From Chitinimonas sp. BJYL2 (GTDB lineage Bacteria > Pseudomonadota > Gammaproteobacteria > Burkholderiales > Chitinimonadaceae): 64,000 nt of DNA. The translations under genes and the position numbers were made by a program. The DNA lies in NCBI RefSeq assembly GCF_027257935.1, contig NZ_JANZKW010000002.1, forward strand, positions 855,722 to 919,721. The letters are read 5' to 3'. Of the stretch, positions 58,401-63,441 are shown piece by piece. Numbering within the stretch: position 1 is the first letter of the stretch; each line of letters opens with the position of its first letter. A model generated the notes under the pieces. It saw only the letters and a program-made list of their open reading frames with translations. It had not been told where the DNA came from and did not search any database.

Positions 58401-60579
58401 CGGGCGATACGATGGCTTGTGTCTGATTAGTGCTCAGGGAGGCGGCATCGTCAGGTGTTACGGAAATCGAGGCGGTAGCACTGGTCGTTGAGCTACCGCT
58501 GTTATCAAATGCTTTGGCCGTGAACGTATACGTTCCCGGCGCGTTTGCTGCCCAACTCTGACTATACGGAGCACTGGTGTCCTCCCCGAGCTTGGTTGAA
58601 CCTTGCCAAAACTCCACCTTGGTAATGGTGCCATCGCTATCGGATGCGGTAGCGGACAACGTGACGGTTTGCCCAACAACCGTGCCGGCGGGCGCACTAA
58701 CGCTGACTGCAGGGGGGGCATTGTTGGCAACGCTCACCGTTACGGCTGAGGAGGTCGTCACGCCACCCTGATTGTCCGTCGCACGCAATGAAAGATTGTG
58801 GGTACCCAAACCCAGTGTCACGTTGCGATTGCCGCCCGTGGTCGCCGCGTTAACCGTGTCAATGACGGTACTGCCATTGAGCAGTTCGAGTTTGACCACT
58901 TGGCCGTTGGCATCCGTAGCGCTCGCGCTATAACTCAGCGAAGTGGTGGAGGTGCCAGCGGGGAGCACAAATGACGTGCCAGAAACATTAAAGCTACCGA
59001 TGCTCGGCAGATTAGGATTGCTGACGTGAACATTGGCAATGCCCGAAGTACTGGTTAGTCCAGTGTTGTCCGTTGCTTTGGCATACGCGTAGTAAGTACC
59101 GGGTGTCGTGGTGGTAAGCGGAACATCCAGCACGTAGTTGCCACCGCTCAGCGAGCCATTACCCAGTGAGAAATCACTACCGCCAAAGGAGTATCGGAAC
59201 TCCACCTGACTGATACTGCCGCCCGTATCACTTGCCGTTGCCCGCAGGCTCAGGGTGTAGGGCAAAGTCGTCACGTAGACGTTGCTACCAGGCGCCGGAT
59301 TCACCAAGGCGACAGAAGGTGGTGTATTGGGCGGCACTACCGATACATTGATGCTGCGCGTCGTCGACAGACCTTGGGAGTCATAAGCCACGACAGACAC
59401 GCTGTAGTTGCCGACACCGACGTTTGACCACGTGTATTCATAGGGCGCACTTGAGTCCGTAGCGAGCAGCGTGCCGCCGTTGTAGAACTCGACGCGGGTG
59501 ACATAGGTTTGTGCATCACTGGCGCTGGCTTGGAAGTAGATGTTCGCCGGTGAAGTGAACGTTGCGCCGTTTGAGGGCGCATTTAATGTCAGCGAGGGTG
59601 CGGAATTAGGCACGGTTACGGTCACGCTGCTGCCACTACTCAACGTCGAGGTACCTTCGTTGTCATAGGCACGTGCTGTAAAAGTATGGGTGGCAGCGCT
59701 CATACCACTGACGGTATGGGTATAAGGGGCGCTGCTATCTGTCGCAATCAGGCTGCCATTTTGATAAAACTCGACGTGATTGATCGAACCATTGCTATCA
59801 CTGGCGCTCGCGCTGAGCGAGATCGTACTGCTCGTCGTACAGGGGGATGCTGAGCAGCTCGCACCGACACTGACGGTCGGTGCAGGGTTAATGGTCTGCA
59901 ATGGATCGCTCACTGATTTACTGCCGCCAGGGCCTGTAGCTGTCCAAGTGCAGGCGGAGGGATAGCCTACCCATGCGGGGTCACCCGTACCATTCACACT
60001 TCCATTCGGACCGAGGGTACCGCTCCCCACAAAACCCGTGCCGCTGGCGGAACAGGTGTAGTAGACCGACGTCGCGTTCGTTGTACTCCAGGTTACCGTG
60101 TAGGGCTTACCCGAAATCATCGGATTGGGGTTGCGCACAACGGAAATCGTAGGTGCGGACGCAGCACTGGTAACCGTTACCGTGTAGGTGTATGAGTCCC
60201 CAACGAAGCCGAACTCTGAGGTCAGCGCGCGCAAATACAGCACGTGTGTACCAACACCGAGATTAGCGCTGAGCGTGCCATTGCGTTGAGTATTTACGGC
60301 CCGCTCACCGCCACTGGTGTAGTTAACTACATACTCGACTGCATTCAGCATTGAGCTGCCTGAGTACAGCTCTACGCGATAGACCGCATCGTAGGGATGG
60401 GACGATTTCAAACTGAAACTTATACCCGCACTCAGAGTACCGCCTGCAGATACCGCACCACCGGTGGTAGTCGCTGACGTGCTAAGGAAATCGATGCCAT
60501 CAACAACATATGCCCACCCCGGGGCACTCGCCATGACCATCGTGAACCACACCAGCAACTTGGCAATCTGAACGCGCAT
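49405..60579 (-). CDS. Giant exported Ig-like/SpvB/FG-GAP/Rhs polymorphic toxin
   Basis: A 3724-residue protein with a Sec signal (1-23, APGWA). Bacterial Ig-like repeats fill about 24-810 and 1390-1575. Three copies of a GWACD-type module interrupt them (about 815-935, 1031-1150, 1253-1380). Then come an SpvB-type domain (about 1590-1900), FG-GAP/VCBS repeats with DFNGDGRTD loops (about 1905-2340), a TcdB-like segment and YD repeats (about 2360-3400), and the Rhs core end DPTG (3425-3428). An acidic linker leads to a C-terminal toxin (3431-3724) whose last 117 residues look like a PD-(D/E)XK nuclease (Glu3615, Asp3630, Lys3641) related to CdiA-CT EC869-type toxins. No T6SS PAAR domain; export must begin with Sec. 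Base composition is less GC-rich than the core genes. Confidence 0.93.
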   Translation of the reverse strand: MRVQIAKLLVWFTMVMASAPGWAYVVDGIDFLSTSATTTGGAVSAGGTLSAGISFSLKSSHPYDAVYRVELYSGSSMLNAVEYVVNYTSGGERAVNTQRNGTLSANLGVGTHVLYLRALTSEFGFVGDSYTYTVTVTSAASAPTISVVRNPNPMISGKPYTVTWSTTNATSVYYTCSASGTGFVGSGTLGPNGSVNGTGDPAWVGYPSACTWTATGPGGSKSVSDPLQTINPAPTVSVGASCSASPCTTSSTISLSASASDSNGSINHVEFYQNGSLIATDSSAPYTHTVSGMSAATHTFTARAYDNEGTSTLSSGSSVTVTVPNSAPSLTLNAPSNGATFTSPANIYFQASASDAQTYVTRVEFYNGGTLLATDSSAPYEYTWSNVGVGNYSVSVVAYDSQGLSTTRSINVSVVPPNTPPSVALVNPAPGSNVYVTTLPYTLSLRATASDTGGSISQVEFRYSFGGSDFSLGNGSLSGGNYVLDVPLTTTTPGTYYAYAKATDNTGLTSTSGIANVHVSNPNLPSIGSFNVSGTSFVLPAGTSTTSLSYSASATDANGQVVKLELLNGSTVIDTVNAATTGGNRNVTLGLGTHNLSLRATDNQGGVTTSSAVTVSVANNAPPAVSVSAPAGTVVGQTVTLSATASDSDGTITKVEFWQGSTKLGEDTSAPYSQSWAANAPGTYTFTAKAFDNSGSSTTSATASISVTPDDAASLSTNQTQAIVSPGGHAAIQLTAAVGVPTATFLEIYRSSTGPSSGFSRLVREDTQSLVFNDSVGAGTYWYVAAQGEFIPDWVTYGSGSDVYYTNSPAVMVQVSERGPVIGSVDGIFNNAQGEPILFGWACDKKDERAIEVDLYAGEGWPAGAMLNRVTANLTGETAIATSCGTSNSAFRWNFNLAPFRTDHGGSALYVHGLSLNGGANPLLGNSGTFTIPVIPNTAPTATFSLTAAPTQFYVPVGGTVSLGFNAGSTDAENNVTKLELFNGANATPLWTLNGSSASNQSVTLAKGTYLLRVRATDAKGLSGNSAEITVTVTERGPVKGNVEGVVIDGQGKASLQGWACDQYDERAIGVKLFVGGPSSSGTFLLNQTANLPGEAALATTCGTSNSAFRFSFDLEPYRAAHGGKSIYVQGLSLNGGSHLDIPGSGNYTVPVVSTPVASLDAPNPSNVRVAVGAQASIRFTGSASVGTGKITKLELFRDTGSGYESTAFFTQTTDAANVSLNELIPLGANAYRIKLRATNNVGQTAESQSHILNITDSPLLGTVDGVRINAEEKPELIGWVCQESQTGAVNVQVHVNAPGILGGTPITTGTANLIEGSDSAAVQSACKTPGTGHRFKIDLSAYTSQYAGAPIYVTGTAVTSSAKIILPCADNTCTMPASLRIALTNPANNDRATAPANLFAKAKLTNVGAGVDEVAIAVDDQWQTAQPDTEANTWYISKPNLSARAAPYWVKARVRQGNTTLYSLENAFYVDASATTTLNLATPTGSFIAPAIVNLSATVGGDTAAVTKVEFLNSQGQVVTTGTQNGNTWSANWYGLLAGNHAVKARALNAQGAVVTTTIETTFLVTTATGPSDATPIAVDITPPHLSNADAGTLPGELGVNASGAATYSIPIAVPPGTNGMQPNLSLNYSSQAGNGLLGMGWSLSGTQQITRCRQNWAQDQDSKPLSLNQDDRLCLNGERLVLASGNDYWSSDATYRTERERFDLIKRDGNGFKVMRRDGLIDYFGATDDSRIEAQGSTEVLSWALSRKEQRKGGYTDYRYIESNATGEWHLDSIVYGSLSAGVSKAVARVQLVYENRPDTSSGYVVGSLTSNTQRLKHVETYAEVSDAGTGGTLANRYQFAYETSPYSGRSLLSTIQACDNGGHCLPATSLEWSKVTVPAAGLQWVKVGDWSLPVVDRGQSGQYEDIVSTATGDFNGDGRTDYARYTKTRRILIGLSTGSGFDNREINIAEYIGPFTDNISGYNNGSKMLAMDFEGDGSTELLILPGLRNASQLAGSAYGRENYFPPIKCRYVRQAGNFACSTMNHSEDTDEGDYFTPGQYAAVDLSGKGRYGLMLIRSRVMDTIFANDNEFNYPVDYLGDAGPNWYCDGEGGGCVQLGNNTVPTELSPLSITALNQVWFGGGPPGPHVSVVGDFNQDGRTDFNFIRFESTTQALQVNCYGADGRFACPQSATSFEHLYNAQTVQHDSLFSGLPYLIRWSGSINLPSQSADINEDGYSDLIFANNAVGYCLTKADSKLCKALPFRYAAFGNFAGVSGSEFIAESAGHACRYRAGDWHCLPIQAPIGFSRKIVSAGPDSLGQTNQHDEGVMVSGDFLGNGKLAIAYILDKDGTATLFQLNTTGLDDKLVAVVNGLGHRAEVSYSRGIDTAVYDNALGEFPREHPVRPGLEIRALVKELRTSNGQGGWVRKGYQYAGAAFDQLGRGSLGFARTKVTDLDTGMQQHTEYRQDWPFVGLVKQAKTLDVDGSRITQTDNVYQQRSLTLASGLSTHFAYLEQTTEARWELDGTPISTTTVINTYGDDYGNLTQQSHNAVGGGTTFNTTTTQSYRNAESTWLLGLPEFKTVIKQSSGSTIKREIELDYDDVGSVKTEIIEPNQPALKVTTELDRSNNAFGLVGKKTQTWTDPVTGTTKSRVAEEVIYEPKGRFPQTVKNALGQAETRGYDAATGKQTRLVGPNGIETRWVVDAFGQVKKEIRHDDTDSTKYTEVRQYLKQCDTSCPIGATTVAIVDTFKGTQRTSVPSLVYRDSAGHELRKQTYGFDGRAIVVDTRYDSRGRVWEVYQPTFDGTTAKLASRMTYDNLNRVTKVETPSDTGALVATTTAYNGLDTTTTNPKTQTKTDTRNVVGQLVRTKDALNGETLFGRDAWGNLTKTTDPAGNVIEVVYDLLGRKIELKDPDLGRIEYSVDPLGRVYRQISPKARAAAALKTLQADKEKEYTRTEYDDLNRMTARYEPNLESHWVYDHATNPSNCAATKSCGQLVEAYTGTSTNKTYSRIHTYDSLGRPDTTTTQLDTVYVSTQSYDSWGRPISRSERRGTDVTKTRKVENRYNGYGYLKHIERNGLKLWEAIKQDAANRVETAQLGNGLIQTREYNEHTGLLNEGEYTNAAQQSKMRESYSYDVLGNVDQRTHTWSGTNSTIEGFSYDGLNRLATATVTGQPTQYFEYNAIGNLTRKTGVGTGLPGSYRYPTQGATAIRPHAVDSIDGVGSFSYDANGNMTSGAGRNISWTSFDMPLCMTKGSIQGDGSCASGATTWSQFVYGPEHQRLKQLKQDGSIVYAGAMEVELDSSSAVKRIKTYWPQGLGVEIEEGGNTQLRWTHVDRLGSVVGISDEAGNFVEQLGFDAWGKRRNLNGNGTPDSLDGQTDNKGYTGHEMLDALDLVHMNGRVYDPLVARFMSADPLIQEPEHSQSYNRYTYVWNNPTNLTDPTGFAARRLPGAQGTVDEPEATVAQTDAEGGQSDLEEGEATSETSSGSVAGDQIRTTSSQNQRDTSNPLTECLQNPHCHPSQAMVEQWGETRSPSNEVGQSLLNGTETAITGGYGRRMTEAYKSGEYGAAAGNLFAGVAYGAMNIATLGRAGSVANVSRNLFAKFVLGEANVAARSVWALHPFERGVAIEKALGQNLPANFPVIDKFEKGVATSIKSLDLGAKSYQSVSALSRTVSSYVDSVAAFTSRTWANVTVTGVTARELVIAVPHTGNTAQQAAMSAAVQYGASKGVAVKVVVYP

Positions 60580-60674
60580 AAGACCAGCGACGCACGCCTT
60601 GCGCGTGCGCCTCCCTCAATAGATTTTGGTTGGCATCAGCCTCTGCGAGCTGACCCACTTTTAAGCAGCGGCGG

Positions 60675-60720
60675 AATCTATCAGAGGAGATAAGGACTTG
60701 GCTTCACCCATTTGGGTGAG
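60675..60720 (-). promoter_or_regulatory. Shared operator-promoter module, copy 2 (giant toxin promoter)
   Basis: On the minus strand CTCACCCAAATGGGTGAA (60703-60720, one mismatch to the perfect palindrome) is followed by 22 nt beginning GCCAAG and then TAGATTCC (TAGATT at 60675-60680). Spacer length, GCCAAG and TAGATTCC are identical to copy 1. The predicted start of transcription is near 60668, giving a leader of about 89 nt before the toxin ATG. Confidence 0.7.
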
Positions 60721-61099
60721 AAATCCCGTCATTTACAAGGCGCGTCGGCCAAGTGAGTCGGCATGGATTCACGCATCGGCCACCAAGCTGTACCACATTG
60801 CTCGAAGGGGATGATTGGCCGGTAAGGGAGGTCCCAGCAGCCCCTTTTGAGTAACCACACCCTCTCGGGGATCTTGTTGGACGGGGTTAGCTTAGACCAA
60901 TTACAAAACTGTCAACGGCACCGCATTGAGTACTTCGGGCGCCAGAGAAATTTTGGTCAGACTGTTGCATCTTCGTCATGACGCGTCATTGGAAACCAGT
61001 GAACCCCCTTCGAATGCGGCGCTTTACTTCACCAGAACCATCAATTTGAAGCCGCCGACGACGATCAGACTCCAGAATCTCGATAGTAATTTATTGAGT

Positions 61100-61145
61100 T
61101 TCAACCATTTGGGTGAAGACAACGGCGAGGATCAGGGCCTAGCCT
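61100..61145 (+). promoter_or_regulatory. Shared operator-promoter module, copy 3
   Basis: On the plus strand TTCAACCATTTGGGTGAA (61100-61117, one mismatch) is followed by 22 nt beginning GACAAC and then TAGCCT (61140-61145). It points at the DUF1353 remnant, whose ATG is about 55 nt beyond the predicted start of transcription. Confidence 0.6.
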
Positions 61146-61206
61146 GGACCCTGGTCGATTGAGTGTCGTCAATCGGAGAAGCAACTCGCAATGAGGAGGA
61201 ACAAAG

Positions 61207-61341
61207 ATGGCCGCACACGGTTCGTTTGTCGGGACACCTAAAACAGAGTGGTTGACTGCCCCCTCGGGTGCCGATCGAGACATGAAGCTGCTGGAAGAGT
61301 TCATGTACATCGACCTGGATGGCCTGACATGGAGAGCACCT
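61207..61341 (+). pseudogene. Truncated DUF1353 gene
   Basis: A strong ribosome binding site (AGGAGG, 8 nt upstream) and promoter module 3 precede MAAHGSFVGTPKTEWL, PSGADRDMKLLEEFMYIDLD and GLTWRAP. This is the N-terminal third of a DUF1353 protein as I recall the family. After WRAP (about 61338) the expected VDGASIP region is missing and the frame becomes the antisense of the zinc-finger gene, running to a stop at 61449. The rest was probably lost in a deletion or insertion at this junction. Confidence 0.65.
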
Positions 61342-61543
61342 AGGCCGCCCCGATCATCTGCGGAACAGACCCACCGTCAGCAGCAACAATGTAGTACATC
61401 GAAACCGAGCTATAGGCACGAATTTCTTTATTACAACACCGTGATTTGAATAACAGCTCGCCACTTATTTTATTTTCCGCCAGGCGATCCATAACGTGAT
61501 CCAAGCCTCCCAAGTCACCCTTGCAGTAAGGACAAACATGCAT
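61340..61543 (-). CDS. Small zinc-finger-like protein
   Basis: A 67-residue protein: CPYCKG at residues 4-9 and RCCNKEIRAYSSVSMYYIVA, with Cys spacing that suggests a zinc knuckle. It is preceded by promoter module 4 on the same strand. Its 3' end abuts the DUF1353 break, so its own C terminus may also be altered by the rearrangement. No strong ribosome binding site is seen. Function unknown. Confidence 0.6.
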   Translation of the reverse strand: MHVCPYCKGDLGGLDHVMDRLAENKISGELLFKSRCCNKEIRAYSSVSMYYIVAADGGSVPQMIGAA

Positions 61544-61576
61544 AACAAAAAGCTCGCGAAATAAAGATGTCTGCTG

Positions 61577-61621
61577 ACCTTAGTCCAACTGAAATGACTA
61601 GTCTTCACCCAAATGGGTGAA
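61577..61621 (-). promoter_or_regulatory. Shared operator-promoter module, copy 4
   Basis: On the minus strand TTCACCCATTTGGGTGAA (61604-61621) is followed by 21 nt beginning GACTAG and then TAAGGT (61577-61582). The 16 bases CCATTTGGGTGAAGAC are identical to copy 3. The predicted start of transcription lies about 27 nt before the zinc-finger ATG. Confidence 0.6.
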
Positions 61622-61699
61622 ATTTCATGAAATTCATCCATCAAAGAAAACGCCTCGAGGGTCACTCAGGGCGTCCAGGTTGGGGCTTCGGTTCTCAGC

Positions 61700-62017
61700 C
61701 TATGCAGCCAAGTCGTCGAGTTTTCCGCCCGCCGCCAGATGCGCCACCACCCACAGAGGCTTACGCCCCCTACCCGACCAGGTCTGCCCATCCTTGGCGC
61801 GATACTTCACTGCCACCGGACCGCGAGTCGTCTTGCTAGCCTTACCTGAGACACCAAGCAGCTCATCGATGCTGAACCCGCGATCCGCGGCCAGCTGCTT
61901 CAAGTCGTTCAGCGCTTGCAGCTTGTCTGCCTGCTGACGACATGGAATGGCTGCTTCAACTTCCTTCTTGAGCTGGTGCAGTTGCGGCAAGGATAGCGGG
62001 GTGAGATCAATGGTCAT
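61700..62017 (-). CDS. H-NS family nucleoid-associated protein
   Basis: A 105-residue H-NS-like protein: an N-terminal helical oligomerisation region (about 5-45), a linker, and the C-terminal DNA-binding domain with GQTWSGRGRKPLW (residues 77-89), the AT-hook-like family motif. It could silence AT-rich foreign DNA such as the neighbouring toxin region, or be a horizontally carried H-NS that masks the island. No strong ribosome binding site is visible. Family assignment is firm; targets are inferred. Confidence 0.92.
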   Translation of the reverse strand: MTIDLTPLSLPQLHQLKKEVEAAIPCRQQADKLQALNDLKQLAADRGFSIDELLGVSGKASKTTRGPVAVKYRAKDGQTWSGRGRKPLWVVAHLAAGGKLDDLAA

Positions 62018-62405
62018 GGTGTCGGGCTTCGTCAGGTGACAGAGAAGGCCTCCAATATAGCGGCCTTTTGCCGCATTGCGAGCGCAGTCATCCGCTCATC
62101 CTCCCCAAGTTTTCTGGGCTGCTAAGCTGGCTGGGGTACCTCGTACATCCACCAAGCCGTCACCCCGGGAGTACAGCTAGTACTTGCCTCCGAGGCCTAT
62201 CCGCCGTGGGCATAGTTTCCAGTCAGCTCAGTCTCTCTAGGAACAGTGCTGACCTGAGCAGCGAGACGACCCTCTGGGGATTTTATTCCCAAGAATTCCC
62301 GGTAATATTGAAGTTGGATGCAGGGACTGCATCGCACGCTTCTCCTCGGGCACCAAAAAATAAGTAGCAGTAGTTCGGGCCACCTTTTGAGGTGGCCCGA
62401 ATCAT
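62018..62405. other. Intergenic region between H-NS-like and GTPase genes
   Basis: This 388-bp stretch holds the H-NS promoter region and, at 62374-62401, a hairpin (TTCGGGCCACC with GGTGGCCCGAA, 6-nt loop) immediately after the GTPase stop that may terminate it. An open plus-strand frame at 62068-62367 has no ribosome binding site or recognisable protein. I see no other feature. Confidence 0.5.
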
Positions 62406-63302
62406 TTACACCTTATCCCGAATGCGGCCAAACCAAGGCCCCAGATGGCGCACGATGAATGCCCAGCCGTCGTGAACCGCTTCCCTCACCAAATCCCGCA
62501 CCGACTCCCACAAGGCCTTGCTCGCCTCCTGAACCGACTGCGGAGACTGGCAGGCTTTTTCGGTCTCACGGTGCACCGCCCAGCGCTTCTCGCGAGGAAG
62601 TTGATACAAAACCTGCTCCACCAGACTGCACAAGCCATACCCCTGCTCGACCGCCACGATGCAAACCTCGCGGAGCGGCACGCGAAACTGGCGGCAGACC
62701 ACATCCTGCTTCAAGGCGATATTGCGCGCCTGTTCCGGGCCGGGGTAGCTCTTCTTCCAGTCCCATTCACGACAGGGTTCGATCTTGTCGACCTGGTTAA
62801 TGACGAAAGTCACAGGCACACCGTGCTCGCGCGCCAAAGGCAAGACCTGATCACGATACACCTGCTCATCGAGACTCAAGGCCCGGTCATCACCCTTGAT
62901 CACCCACAGGATCAAGTCAAGCTTGGGGATCAGGCTGCGGTAGAGCTTAAGGTGATCCATATCCCGTGCTTCACTCTCGCCAATACCGGGCACATCAATC
63001 AGCGTGATACCGCGACCATGCTTGAGTGCGAGTTGGATTTCCTGAGGTTCGCGGGTACACGATTCAATGGCACTCACCGGAGCAACATCACGCCCGAAGA
63101 GCACATTGCACAGACTGGACTTGCCCACGCCGGTCTTACCAAAGACGCCAATAGTGGCGTGATAGTTGATCAGTTGATCAATCCCTTCTCGCAAAGTCCT
63201 CAGTTGATCTTTGCTCAGGCTATCGCTTCGTAGCCGGCACAGCTGCTCAACGGCATCCAGCAGTTCGCCTGGTTCGTCCTGATGGGTTGTCACTTCTTGC
63301 AT
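62406..63302 (-). CDS. Era/YfjP-like GTPase
   Basis: A 298-residue GTPase. G1 is GKTGVGKS at 55-62, G3 is DVPG at 103-106 and G4 is NQVD at 169-172, with a helical tail rich in Trp and Arg. It resembles the 50S-ribosome-binding/MMR-HSR1 GTPases such as YfjP/YkfA of prophages and islands. The start at 63302 has AAGGAG 6 nt upstream. Its cellular role is unknown; it lies between two hairpins and appears to be a single-gene unit. Confidence 0.9.
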   Translation of the reverse strand: MQEVTTHQDEPGELLDAVEQLCRLRSDSLSKDQLRTLREGIDQLINYHATIGVFGKTGVGKSSLCNVLFGRDVAPVSAIESCTREPQEIQLALKHGRGITLIDVPGIGESEARDMDHLKLYRSLIPKLDLILWVIKGDDRALSLDEQVYRDQVLPLAREHGVPVTFVINQVDKIEPCREWDWKKSYPGPEQARNIALKQDVVCRQFRVPLREVCIVAVEQGYGLCSLVEQVLYQLPREKRWAVHRETEKACQSPQSVQEASKALWESVRDLVREAVHDGWAFIVRHLGPWFGRIRDKV

Positions 63303-63382
63303 AGCGGACTCCTTTCCTCATCACATCCTCAAGCGACCCACATTTGAGATGGGCCTGACGGCGTGAGGGCATCATTCAAAGC

Positions 63383-63416
63383 AAACAGCCCCATGGCGAA
63401 TGCCATGGGGCTGTTT
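63383..63416. terminator. Hairpin terminator between the YwqK-like and GTPase genes
   Basis: AAACAGCCCCATGGC and GCCATGGGGCTGTTT form a perfect 15-bp stem with loop GAAT. It follows the minus-strand YwqK-like gene and precedes the GTPase gene. Confidence 0.8.
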
Positions 63417-63441
63417 GGAGGTGGGTGTTACGACGTGCTTG

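Larger units (their letters stand above)
60580..61206. other. 627-bp intergenic region upstream of the giant toxin gene
   Basis: No convincing gene is seen here. It contains promoter module copy 2 pointing left and copy 3 pointing right, in a more AT-rich background. An open frame at 60926-61162 runs straight through module 3, lacks a ribosome binding site and is judged non-coding. Confidence 0.6.

Noticed and set aside
60926..61162. 78-codon plus-strand open frame
   Set aside because: No ribosome binding site or recognisable domain, and it runs through promoter module 3.
62068..62367. 99-codon plus-strand open frame upstream of the H-NS-like gene
   Set aside because: No ribosome binding site, no domain, composition unlike a protein; treated as intergenic.
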